Source: an uncultured Lachnospiraceae bacterium
GTDB taxonomy: Bacteria > Bacillota > Clostridia > Lachnospirales > Lachnospiraceae
Length of the DNA: 64,000 nt
Assembly: GCA_902761225.1 (NCBI GenBank)
Contig: CACWJQ010000005.1
Location: 1 to 64,000, forward strand
Direction: 5' to 3'
Positions 24,731-33,124 of this stretch are shown one piece after another. The notes beneath the pieces were generated by a model. It saw nothing but the letters and a program-made list of their open reading frames with translations, was not told the origin of the DNA and ran no database searches. The translations under genes and the position numbers were made by a program. Within the stretch, counting starts at the first letter, position 1. Each line of letters opens with the position of its first letter.

Positions 24731-26086
24731 ATGAGAAAAACCTTGAAAACTATCGCTTTCCACAACCTTGGCTGTAAGGTCAACGCATATGAGACGGAAA
24801 TAATGATTCAAAATGCACAAGCTGCAGGATATGAAATTGTGCAATTTTCACAGATTTCCGACATATATGTTATCAATACATGCACCGTAACAAATATCGC
24901 TGACAGAAAAAGCAGACAGATGCTCCACAGAGCAAAGAAGCTGAACCCGGACGCGGTGGTCGTTGCGGTGGGATGCTATGTCCAGACCGGCGGGGACAGA
25001 CTTTTGAAGGATCCCCTCGTTGATATCTGCATAGGCAACAACCATAAAGCAGAGCTCATACAGATCCTTGACGAGTACTTCAAGGGTCAAAATAAAAAGG
25101 CCACCGTCATCGATGACCTGGCCATTCCGTCAGATTATGAGAACATGACCCTGGAGACTCTTTCCGACAGAGTGCGCACATTCGTCAAGATCCAGGACGG
25201 CTGCAACCAGTTCTGCTCCTACTGCGCGATCCCTCTTGCAAGAGGACGTGTCCGCTCCCGCGGAAAAGAAGAGATCATCTCGGAAATAAAGGGACTGATT
25301 GAAAAAGGCTGTCAGGAAGTGGTACTGACCGGGATCCATGTGGGTTCCTACGGGATCGACCTTGATGATAACGGAGATATATCGGGAGACTACGGCGGAA
25401 ACAGCAGGCTCATAGACCTCGTTGAAGAGATCTCACAGATACCGGGCTTAAAGCGTCTTCGCCTCAGTTCCGTAGAACCCCGCATAATCACCGATGAAAA
25501 TGCAAAGAGGCTCTCGAAACTTCCAAACCTCTGTCCCCACTTCCACCTCTCCCTCCAGAGCGGATGCGATGAGACATTAAAAAGAATGAACAGGCATTAT
25601 ACCACCGATGTATATTACGAAAGTGTCCTGTCACTCAGAAGGCATTTCGACGATCCCGCCATCACCACCGATGTCATTGCCGGTTTCCCCGGTGAAACGG
25701 ATGAGGAGTTTGAACAGACCGCAGCATTCCTCAGGAAAGTAGCATTCTCGGATATGCACATCTTCAAGTTCTCTCCGAGAAAAAACACAAAGGCAGCCGT
25801 AATGGACGGCCAGATCTCAGAAGAAGTCAAGAACACCCGCAGCGACATACTGCTTGATATGGCTCTCGGCTTTACACATGACTACATGACCCGCCATGTC
25901 GGAAGATCTGAAGAGATCCTCATCGAAGAAGAAAAATCCATCTTCGGTAAAAAGTATATGCTTGGACATACTCCCGATTATATCCTCGTCGCAATCCCCT
26001 CATACGGACCAGAGCCCGGAGACATAGTGAAGGTAAAGCTCACCGGGATCCTCACCGAGGAAATAATGACGGCAGAGACAGAATAG
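24731..26086 (+). CDS. mtaB: tRNA t6A37 methylthiotransferase MtaB
   Basis: A radical-SAM enzyme that adds a methylthio group to t6A at tRNA position 37. The 451-residue product has the UPF0004 domain with C15, C51 and C82 for one Fe-S cluster, the radical-SAM CxxxCxxC at C158, C162 and C165, and a C-terminal TRAM domain. HNLGCKVNAYE is the MtaB signature that separates it from MiaB and RimO. The ATG has only a weak ribosome site. Monocistronic, convergent with the xylanase gene. Confidence 0.95.
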   Translation: MRKTLKTIAFHNLGCKVNAYETEIMIQNAQAAGYEIVQFSQISDIYVINTCTVTNIADRKSRQMLHRAKKLNPDAVVVAVGCYVQTGGDRLLKDPLVDICIGNNHKAELIQILDEYFKGQNKKATVIDDLAIPSDYENMTLETLSDRVRTFVKIQDGCNQFCSYCAIPLARGRVRSRGKEEIISEIKGLIEKGCQEVVLTGIHVGSYGIDLDDNGDISGDYGGNSRLIDLVEEISQIPGLKRLRLSSVEPRIITDENAKRLSKLPNLCPHFHLSLQSGCDETLKRMNRHYTTDVYYESVLSLRRHFDDPAITTDVIAGFPGETDEEFEQTAAFLRKVAFSDMHIFKFSPRKNTKAAVMDGQISEEVKNTRSDILLDMALGFTHDYMTRHVGRSEEILIEEEKSIFGKKYMLGHTPDYILVAIPSYGPEPGDIVKVKLTGILTEEIMTAETE

Positions 26087-26114
26087 ATCTGCCATTTTTA
26101 ATCTATCCATCAGA

Positions 26115-27344
26115 TCACTCAAGTGTGAATTTTGAACTTCCCTCGGATCCGTCCGCATTCCTAAATGCTGCTTCATACTCTCCCTTAAAGCCTGTGACCT
26201 CAGCATATCCTTCACTGTCTGTGTGAACGGTGTAATCAGTGGTCCACTCTTCCTTGACCAGCTTCTTAAGCTCATCATATGCAGGCTTTGCAGTTCCGTC
26301 CTTTCTGATAAGTCCGCTGGGAGCTCCGAGCCACGCACCGTCGACAAAATCCCATCCGGTTATGGCTTCGACCTGTGGATGTGCAAAGAGAAGCTCATAC
26401 ATCTCCTTCCACTCCCTGCGCTGTCTTTCTTCTCCCTCGGGAGTAGTGGGCCATTCATCGGGCTGATAATCGTTAAGGTCAACTATCTCCGGAGGCATAA
26501 GCTCTCCTGAGATAAGGGTATTTTCCGTAAAGTGAAGAGGAAGGCCGAAGAATGAGAATCTCTCAAGGATATCCTCAAGCTTTTCCTTTCCCATATATCC
26601 CTGATGCTGGTGTGTCTGAATTCCTATAGCGGATACGGGAACACCTGCATTAAGAAGCCCGTCAATAAGTATGCGGTAGCTCTCTGAGAGATTAAAATCG
26701 TTGATCAGAAGTGTCGCGTCAGGGTTTGCAGCCTTGGCAGCATCGAACACTTCCTTCACAAGTCTGATCCTTCCCAGATCCTTGCAGAGTCTTGTGACAG
26801 CGTTGTCATATCTGTCATATACCTGCATGATGACCACTTCATTGATGACATCCCAGTAATCGATAACACCCTTGAAAGCAGTGACATCACGATTTATGCG
26901 GTCCAGCTGCTTCTGAAGGATGGTGGCATTATCATACTTTAGAAGCCAGTCGGCACATACCGTATGCCAGCAAAGGGGATGTCCCTTCACCTTTACTCCG
27001 TGCTCCCTGAAGAACTTAGCGGTACGCATATGATTTTCAAAGCGTGTATGGCCTTCGATAGGCTCATAGGTACCCCAGTAGAAATGCATGGTCCCGTAAT
27101 TGAACAGGTCCATCCACTTATGTGAGATGCTGTTGATAACATCATATCTGTCAGCGGGGATCGGGCTCTTTGCCTTCTCCTCATCGGTCATCTCTTCGGG
27201 GGGAATAATATCATTAGCTCCGCTTCCAAAGAGGAACTTATGATTGGCAAGCTTAACATGTACGTCCTGTCCGGCTACAGCCTGACCGTTTTCGTCCGTG
27301 AACTTTACTCTCTGAGTGGCTTTCCTGTGTTCGTAATTGCCCAT
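26115..27344 (-). CDS. GH10 endo-1,4-beta-xylanase without a signal peptide
   Basis: A 409-residue glycoside hydrolase family 10 enzyme. The acid/base is E169 in WDVINE and the nucleophile is E274 in HFTENT (usual context TEL/TELD); KGHPLCWH at 120-127 is also conserved. There is no signal peptide, so it probably works in the cytoplasm on imported xylo-oligosaccharides. An N-terminal beta segment (VKFTDENGQAVAGQDVHVKL) and a C-terminal one (about 375-409, VHTDSEGYAEVTGFKGEYE) flank the barrel and look like parts of one Ig-like or CBM-like domain. GGAGGAA precedes the ATG. A palindrome upstream may be an operator. Confidence 0.93.
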   Translation of the reverse strand: MGNYEHRKATQRVKFTDENGQAVAGQDVHVKLANHKFLFGSGANDIIPPEEMTDEEKAKSPIPADRYDVINSISHKWMDLFNYGTMHFYWGTYEPIEGHTRFENHMRTAKFFREHGVKVKGHPLCWHTVCADWLLKYDNATILQKQLDRINRDVTAFKGVIDYWDVINEVVIMQVYDRYDNAVTRLCKDLGRIRLVKEVFDAAKAANPDATLLINDFNLSESYRILIDGLLNAGVPVSAIGIQTHQHQGYMGKEKLEDILERFSFFGLPLHFTENTLISGELMPPEIVDLNDYQPDEWPTTPEGEERQRREWKEMYELLFAHPQVEAITGWDFVDGAWLGAPSGLIRKDGTAKPAYDELKKLVKEEWTTDYTVHTDSEGYAEVTGFKGEYEAAFRNADGSEGSSKFTLE

Positions 27345-27402
27345 CCGGGATTCCTCCGTATAGTGATATTATCGCTAAACTGCATAATAGCGGTCCCTTA
27401 TG

Positions 27403-27449
27403 CACCCGCGGGTGTGTGATCGCCATATTGCTTTTTCACGATTATATCA
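27403..27449 (-). promoter_or_regulatory. Probable xylanase promoter and operator
   Basis: On the minus strand an extended -10 TGATATAAT (27441-27449) has no good -35 box. About 27 bases downstream is a perfect 12-bp palindrome CACCCGCGGGTG (27403-27414), placed where a bound repressor would block RNA polymerase. The central CG resembles LacI-type operators. Regulation by xylose or xylan sugars is inference. Confidence 0.5.
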
Positions 27450-27564
27450 TGTAAGGGTATTATATTATTTCGATTACTTGCTTAGATTTATACTATTTTT
27501 TGTTATTCACGAGTACGCATATTCAGGGGCAATTACCTGATGCGTTTCATCATGCCGCGGTCTC

Positions 27565-28755
27565 TTATCTGCGTATGAACCTTCGAAGCTGTGGAATGAT
27601 CTCTTCAAGTGCCGAAGCTGTCTTATCCATTTCCTCACGGGTAGTGAAAACAGACATGGATAATCTTATGGTGGATTCGAGAAGCACCTTATCCAGTCCT
27701 ATGGAAACAAGCGTTGCCGAAGGAGTCCTCTTATGTGTGGAGCATGCGCTTCCCGCGGATACATATATCCCCTGCCCTTCAAGGGAATGAAGGAGTACCT
27801 CAGCCCTTACATCCTTAACTGAGATGGAGATGATATGGGGAGCTGTCTCCGTTATCTTATCAGTACCATCAGAGACCAGTCCGTTGACACTGACTCCCTC
27901 TATCTTCATTACTCTTTCGACAAAAGACTTCTTGAGCTCATACAATCTGCTGACATCGCTGTCATAATTTCCGTAGAGCATCTTTGCAGCAAGTGCCATT
28001 CCCGAGATGCCCGGTACGTTTTCCGTTCCCGAACGAAGACCTTTTTGCTGTCCGCCTCCGAACTCTATGGGCACTATCCTCACACCGTCGCCAACATAGA
28101 GAAGTCCGCATCCCTTGGAACCGTGGATCTTGTGCGAGCTTGCGCTCATCAGATCTATCTTCATCTTCACAGGATTGATGACAGCCTTTCCGAATCCCTG
28201 GACCGCATCAACATGAAAATAGCATTCGGGACATTTTTCCTTTATCAGTCTTCCCGCCTCAGCAATTGGCTGGACAGCCCCTATCTCATTGTTGGTGTGC
28301 ATTATTGACACAAGTATAGTATCCGGAGTAAGAGCCTCCTCAAGTTCATCGAGGGATATCCTTCCGCTCTTATCTGTACCAAGGTATGTAACGGTAAATC
28401 CGTTATCCTCCAGATACTTCATTGTATTAAGGACAGCAGGGTGCTCAATGGAGGTGGTGATAAGATGCTTTCCCCTTCTTTCAAGAGCTCTTGCACCTCC
28501 TATGATCGACAGGTTATCGGATTCAGTGCCGCCGGAAGTATAATAAATATTCTTCTCACTGCATCCCAGGATCCCTGCGAAGGTTTTCGAAGCTTCACGA
28601 AGATGCCCCTCAGCAACCACACCAAGATGGTGCATACTGGACGGATTTCCGTAATCCTCGGTCATTACTTTTGTCATAAGTTCAGCCACTTCGGTGAACG
28701 CCCTCGTTGTGGCAGAATTATCAAGATAGATCTCCTGCATTTTTATGCCTTTCAT
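27565..28755 (-). CDS. Cysteine desulfurase (NifS/IscS family)
   Basis: A PLP enzyme of 396 residues that takes sulfur from cysteine for Fe-S clusters or tRNA thiolation. It has YLDNSATTR at the start, HVDAVQGFGK and the PLP lysine in SASSHKIHGSKGCG. The catalytic cysteine lies in the loop SAGSACSTHKRTPSATL of the group I type. Its first ATG overlaps the TraX-like stop codon (TAATG); an ATG five codons on is the other candidate. It could supply ThiI or MtaB. Confidence 0.93.
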   Translation of the reverse strand: MKGIKMQEIYLDNSATTRAFTEVAELMTKVMTEDYGNPSSMHHLGVVAEGHLREASKTFAGILGCSEKNIYYTSGGTESDNLSIIGGARALERRGKHLITTSIEHPAVLNTMKYLEDNGFTVTYLGTDKSGRISLDELEEALTPDTILVSIMHTNNEIGAVQPIAEAGRLIKEKCPECYFHVDAVQGFGKAVINPVKMKIDLMSASSHKIHGSKGCGLLYVGDGVRIVPIEFGGGQQKGLRSGTENVPGISGMALAAKMLYGNYDSDVSRLYELKKSFVERVMKIEGVSVNGLVSDGTDKITETAPHIISISVKDVRAEVLLHSLEGQGIYVSAGSACSTHKRTPSATLVSIGLDKVLLESTIRLSMSVFTTREEMDKTASALEEIIPQLRRFIRR

Positions 28756-29666
28756 TATGCCCTAAGTGCCAATTTGATCAGATACAAAATAAATAAGTGT
28801 GCCGGATAAAATACATAGAAGAACCATTTATGTACCGGTGCTTTACTGCCAACCTTACCACCATAGAAAATGATATACGTGATCGGAACAAGTATGATTC
28901 CAAACTGGAATAATTCAGACAGCCATGATTGTACACCCATCGCACCCAACATCGGCAGGATAATGATAAACGTCAGTTCAAATGCAGCCACTATGCTGAA
29001 GGATACCCATTTTGCAACAGGCTTTTCTCTGTAGATATACGAGAACAATGCCCACAGTACCGCGAAGATCGGCCAGTCTCCGAATACAGACAGGATACAT
29101 GCGACTATCACAAGTATCACCTTGACAGCCTTCGGAACTTTCAGCTTATCCCACATCCATACAGTCATAAATGCGATAAAAAGCGTATAGATCATTCCAA
29201 AATTGCCCGAGAATACTTTTCCGCTTTCAAACAGACTGAAGGGAATACATGATATCAGCGCAAATATACCGAGTCTCAGGGCATACTTCTTACGATTCCT
29301 CGTGTAATAATACCCTTCTCCGAGAAGCAGTGACATCGTAGGTCCGGTAAGTCTTCCGATAAAATGCATTACCTGTCCGAGCCCCGATGCAGTTGGCACA
29401 AAGGCCCAAGCTATATGATCGATCAGCATTGCAATGATCAGGAGGTACTTAAGCTGATTCCTGTTCATCTTAAGCGGACACTTAACATCATCATACTTAG
29501 GGATGGGCTTAACCACAGCAGCCTGTGCCATACCCTGTTCTTCCGTGCTTATGGCAGCAGATGTGCTTTCTTCTGTGCTTATGGCAGCAGATGTGCTTTC
29601 TTCCGTGCTTACGGCTGCGAATGTTTCCACACCCGCAGCCGTCTGTGACATTTCTTCTTCGTTCAT
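28755..29666 (-). CDS. TraX-family membrane protein
   Basis: A 303-residue polytopic membrane protein of the TraX (PF05857) family, with eight or so segments after residue 60 and the family start KYLLIIAMLIDHIAWAFVP. F-plasmid TraX acetylates pilin; chromosomal relatives in Clostridia have no known substrate. The soluble N-terminal tail contains three copies of a ten-residue repeat (ESTSAAISTE). The ATG at 29666 is preferred because GGAG lies 10 bases before it; frames starting further up run into the TetR gene. Confidence 0.87.
   Translation of the reverse strand: MNEEEMSQTAAGVETFAAVSTEESTSAAISTEESTSAAISTEEQGMAQAAVVKPIPKYDDVKCPLKMNRNQLKYLLIIAMLIDHIAWAFVPTASGLGQVMHFIGRLTGPTMSLLLGEGYYYTRNRKKYALRLGIFALISCIPFSLFESGKVFSGNFGMIYTLFIAFMTVWMWDKLKVPKAVKVILVIVACILSVFGDWPIFAVLWALFSYIYREKPVAKWVSFSIVAAFELTFIIILPMLGAMGVQSWLSELFQFGIILVPITYIIFYGGKVGSKAPVHKWFFYVFYPAHLFILYLIKLALRA
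29541..29630 (-). repeat. Three 30-bp tandem repeats in the TraX-like gene
   Basis: Copies at 29541-29570, 29571-29600 and 29601-29630; the first two differ by one base, the third is diverged. Each is exactly ten codons, so copy number can change without a frameshift. The encoded unit is rich in Ser, Thr, Glu and Ala. Confidence 0.92.
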
Positions 29667-29719
29667 TTCCCTCATACTCCTGTATTTATTTCGGCTTATG
29701 CAACCGGTTCCGATTCCGT

Positions 29720-30283
29720 CTATTTCAGCATCGCCACTATCCACTCAGGCTCCGGCATCTTCATATCCCTGTTTATTGTGCGGTATTCCATGATACCCTG
29801 TACCGATGCCCAGAAAGCCACCGCCATCGTTTCAGCATTTCCCTTATGGAAGACTCCTTCCTTCTGGCCCTTTTTGATCAGCTTCACCGTCGGCGCCACC
29901 GCATCCACGGATTCTGCCAGCTTTCGCGCCTCCTCAGGCATACCGGGTCTTCTGACCTGTGCCATCAGGACGAACATATTGAAAACCCAGGGCTGCTCCG
30001 CAGCAAAGGAAAATACCTGCTTAAGGAACATGGTCAGATACATATCGGGAGGCACATTCACTTCATCCCCGATCGCTCCGGGCCCCATGGTTCCCATCCT
30101 TACAAGCTCTAAAAGAAGCTCTTCCTTGGATGCAAAGTAATGGAACATCAGACCGGTGCTCATGGGAACAGCCTCGGCTATATCCGTTATCTTGGTCTCA
30201 TGATATCCCCTCTCCACAAAAAGGGTGAGGGCTGTCATAAGTATGGCCTGTCTTCTTTCTTCCTTTTGTTCTTTTCTGGTCAT
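29720..30283 (-). CDS. TetR/AcrR family transcriptional regulator
   Basis: A 187-residue repressor. The N-terminal helix-turn-helix is ILMTALTLFVERGYHETKITDIAEAVPMSTGLMFHYFASKEELLLEL; the rest is a helical ligand domain. The ATG at 30283 follows GGGGGAAG. It lies 113 bp after the oxidoreductase gene and probably controls it through the palindromes at 31948-32028. The inducer is unknown. Confidence 0.9.
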   Translation of the reverse strand: MTRKEQKEERRQAILMTALTLFVERGYHETKITDIAEAVPMSTGLMFHYFASKEELLLELVRMGTMGPGAIGDEVNVPPDMYLTMFLKQVFSFAAEQPWVFNMFVLMAQVRRPGMPEEARKLAESVDAVAPTVKLIKKGQKEGVFHKGNAETMAVAFWASVQGIMEYRTINRDMKMPEPEWIVAMLK

Positions 30284-30396
30284 AATATATCTTCCCCCGC
30301 CTGTCCATGTTGTGCAGATATGATTCATGTAACTTCCGTCACTGCTTGGAGGCTCATACCATTCCGGACAACCTTTTTACCGTAAGCTTACATTCA

Positions 30397-31890
30397 TCAG
30401 ATATCGATGGACCTGCCCTGTTTCTTAAGTATCCTCTGAACTGCGAACTTTCCTGAGATCACTGCGATGGGAAGTCCGCCGGGGCTCATGATCCACTGAC
30501 CTGCAACGTACAGATCCGATACTCCCTTTACGACGCCCTTGAATCTCATCTGCTTATTTCCTACGGTAGTAACGAATCCCATATATGAACCGTGATAGGC
30601 ATTGCAGTATCTATTGTAAGTCAGAGGAGTCCATGCGTCCAGCAGTTCTATTCTGCCCTCAAGCTCGGGGAATTCAGTGACGATCCTCTTTGTGATCTCT
30701 CCGGCAAGCTCAGCCTTCTTTGCCTTATACTCTTCGGGACTCAGGCTCTCCCAGAACAGATAATCCTCATCGGTCTGAAGAAGGTTGGCCTGCAATACCG
30801 CCTTTCCCTCGGGAGCAAAGCTCTTGTCATAGGCATAGTTTTTAACAGACAGTCTTGAAAAGGACCTTGCACCAACCTTAAGGGGCTCGCAGTCAAAGAA
30901 GATCGTATCCTCTCCGGAAAAGCTGTCATCTATGGCATATGCAACCTGAAAACCTGTGGTGATCGGATACTCCTTTCTCTTTTCATAGGCCTTGGCAAGG
31001 TCCGAGGGCATATATTTTCTGTCGATCAGTCTTCCATAGAGAAAATCGGTATCGACTGCACTGATGACATGGTCCGCAGACACTTCGGTGCTATCCTCAA
31101 GCTTGATGCCCTCTGCCTTTTTATTCCTGATGATGATTTCCTTAACGGATACCGATGTATGAAGCACTCCGCCAAGCTTCCTGAACCTGTCAGCGATCCT
31201 TAGAGTCATGGCAAGGGAACCCTTCATAGGGATATTACCGTTTCCGCTTGTCATGGTAGCATATGATACCAGGAATGAATATGCGGTATATTCTCCGGGG
31301 AGATAATCGCTCATCATCTTACGAAGGACGGGGGACTTGAATCTCATTCCCAGCTCTCTGCAGCTGATCCTGCCGTATTCCTTCATGACCTTGGGCATGT
31401 CAGCCATGGCCTTTCCCATCTCGATATAATCCTTCACTCCCATCATATCCATGGGCTTGATGGAAGGGATCTGACAGGTTTCTGCATATCTTACGTACTG
31501 TATGAACTTGCGTATCTCAGCCTCATCCTCAGGGCACTTTTCCACAAGCTCCTTCTCGGTCCTGTCCAGATCCTTCCACAGAGTAAGCTCAGTGTCCCCT
31601 ACTCTGCTTGAATAGAACTTTGCGGTATCCGCATACTCCGTATTTTCATCTATGGCACCAACATCCTTCCATACCTTCCAGAGTCCGGTGTTCTGATCCG
31701 TACCGGTGAGCCAGTGAATGCAATTGTCGATATGATATCCGTTCCTGCTCCAGCCCATGCACTCTCCGCCGGGTATCGCATTCTTCTCATAAACTTCCGC
31801 ATCGAATCCTGCCATAAGCGCATATATGCCTGCAGACAATCCTGCGATCCCGCCGCCTACTATAACAACCTTCTCTTTATTCTGTGCCAT
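30397..31890 (-). CDS. Phytoene desaturase-like FAD-dependent oxidoreductase
   Basis: A 497-residue flavoprotein of the carotenoid/retinol desaturase (CrtI-like) superfamily. The FAD-binding motif VVIVGGGIAGLSAGIYALMAGFDAEVYEK is at about 8-36, followed by the GGECMGWSRNGYHID block, and a C-terminal FAD motif LYVAGQWIMSPGGLPIAV. No carotenoid genes are nearby, so the substrate is unknown; fatty-acid or xenobiotic reduction is possible. The ATG at 31890 has GGAGGA seven bases before. Its promoter is flanked by probable TetR operators. Confidence 0.86.
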   Translation of the reverse strand: MAQNKEKVVIVGGGIAGLSAGIYALMAGFDAEVYEKNAIPGGECMGWSRNGYHIDNCIHWLTGTDQNTGLWKVWKDVGAIDENTEYADTAKFYSSRVGDTELTLWKDLDRTEKELVEKCPEDEAEIRKFIQYVRYAETCQIPSIKPMDMMGVKDYIEMGKAMADMPKVMKEYGRISCRELGMRFKSPVLRKMMSDYLPGEYTAYSFLVSYATMTSGNGNIPMKGSLAMTLRIADRFRKLGGVLHTSVSVKEIIIRNKKAEGIKLEDSTEVSADHVISAVDTDFLYGRLIDRKYMPSDLAKAYEKRKEYPITTGFQVAYAIDDSFSGEDTIFFDCEPLKVGARSFSRLSVKNYAYDKSFAPEGKAVLQANLLQTDEDYLFWESLSPEEYKAKKAELAGEITKRIVTEFPELEGRIELLDAWTPLTYNRYCNAYHGSYMGFVTTVGNKQMRFKGVVKGVSDLYVAGQWIMSPGGLPIAVISGKFAVQRILKKQGRSIDI

Positions 31891-31947
31891 TTTATCATCC
31901 TCCATGATCAGTTAATTGATAAGTTATCTATATTCATCCGCACTTTT

Positions 31948-32028
31948 TGAATATTCATTCAATGAACGTGTATTCAATATAATCTCGCTTCTTGATCCTG
32001 TCAAGACTTTTATTGAATTTTTGTTCAA
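31948..32028 (-). promoter_or_regulatory. Oxidoreductase promoter with a TetR-type operator array
   Basis: On the minus strand: TTGACA (31999-32004), 17-bp spacer, TATATT (31976-31981). Inverted repeats of TTGAA-N6-TTCAA type flank it: 32013-32028 (TTGAACAAAAATTCAA) upstream, and TTGAA-TACACG-TTCAT at 31963-31977 downstream. Next to the latter are TTCATTCAATGAA (31954-31966, one central base) and TGAATATTCA (31948-31957). Confidence 0.75.
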
Positions 32029-32049
32029 TGAAATTTTGGGCATAAAAAA

Positions 32050-32077
32050 CTCCGGAAGGCACCCGGCGCTTCCGGAG
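32050..32077 (-). terminator. Terminator of the APH-like gene
   Basis: A perfect 9-bp stem CTCCGGAAG / CTTCCGGAG with a 10-base loop. On the minus strand it is followed by TTTTTTATG. Confidence 0.85.
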
Positions 32078-32124
32078 ATCATATAAAAGCCGTCATAAAG
32101 ATCCGGTATGTGTGAAAATAAGCA

Positions 32125-33018
32125 TCACTGGCGGAATATGAAGGATGACCAGTACTCTTCCATCTCGCGCTTGTTCTTGTATGAATTGAGTGACATAAGC
32201 AGATAGAAGAATTTATCATACTTCCTGAACTCAGGCATGGGCTGATACTTTTCATAGCCAAGCTTGAAACTGTTCCACTCCTCAACCTGGTGGAACAGGA
32301 AACACAGCTCCCACTCTACAGGTCCCACAACATATGCATCAAGATCGACACATGTACGGATATCCTCTCCCTTGAACAGGAACTGGTCTGCAGACATATC
32401 CACCATGATAAGGGAATACCTGCTGCTCTTAAAGTTCATGCCCTTTATCTCTTCCAGCAGAACCTGCAGCTTTCTGTCCGTCATGGAATCGGAGTCCCAG
32501 TGAAGGGATATGCATCTGTCCATGTAATCAATGGCGGATGCGGTGAAGTCCTTCACGTTCTCCACGCCGTATATACCGCAGTTCTCATGGGCTATCCTGT
32601 GGTTGTATCCGATATACTGTCCCAGTCTGTAGGCGTTATCCTTGCCATCCGGGAATTCATCTCTTTCTATGGAATGACCTTCCGCAAACTCATAGATCAT
32701 AGCCTCCTCATCGGCCGCAACGAGCGTTGCAGTGGCAATATGGGGATTATCCCTCAGGGCGTTGTATACCTTGTAAAGATTGTCTATCTGATCTTCGAAG
32801 GAAAAGTCAAATACATACTTCATCATCAGCCAGAAGGGAGACAGATTGTCCCCTGTCATAAGCGGCTTCTTGAGTACATATCTGATCCCCTCGTAATCAA
32901 AGTAATATATCTGATTTGATGAAGCTCCGCCTTTTTCGAATTCGCAGAGATTATTATGGGCATAATCCAGGATGGTCCTTGCAAAATCCATATCCATCCT
33001 TTCCTCACCGTTCAGCAT
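32125..33018 (-). CDS. APH-fold phosphotransferase-like protein with an altered catalytic loop
   Basis: A 297-residue protein resembling the aminoglycoside phosphotransferase / CotS-like kinase fold. The start of the family (SNQIYYFDYEGIRYVLKKP, nucleotide lysine) and the order of blocks fit. The usual HGDxxxxN loop reads MVDMSADQ, keeping the aspartate but losing His, Gly and Asn, and the metal aspartate is kept in VDLDAYVVGP. Whether it is active is unclear. The ATG at 33018 is behind AAAGGAG. Substrate unknown. Confidence 0.65.
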   Translation of the reverse strand: MLNGEERMDMDFARTILDYAHNNLCEFEKGGASSNQIYYFDYEGIRYVLKKPLMTGDNLSPFWLMMKYVFDFSFEDQIDNLYKVYNALRDNPHIATATLVAADEEAMIYEFAEGHSIERDEFPDGKDNAYRLGQYIGYNHRIAHENCGIYGVENVKDFTASAIDYMDRCISLHWDSDSMTDRKLQVLLEEIKGMNFKSSRYSLIMVDMSADQFLFKGEDIRTCVDLDAYVVGPVEWELCFLFHQVEEWNSFKLGYEKYQPMPEFRKYDKFFYLLMSLNSYKNKREMEEYWSSFIFRQ

Positions 33019-33124
33019 TTTCTCTCCTTTAAGCATCTGTATGCTTTTCCTGACAACTGCCTGATGTCAATGACATCTGAGGTCTCATTTTGTTCCGGCC
33101 TTTTACGGGCGGGCTCTGCCGCAC

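Noticed and set aside
29667..29744. Longer TraX-like protein starting at 29744
   Set aside because: It would overlap the TetR gene, and the ATG at 29666 has a well-spaced GGAG.
33063..33077. Palindrome GATGTCA-A-TGACATC between the M13 and APH-like genes
   Set aside because: Seven-base arms with no promoter or U tract nearby; could be chance or an extra mRNA hairpin, too weak to call.
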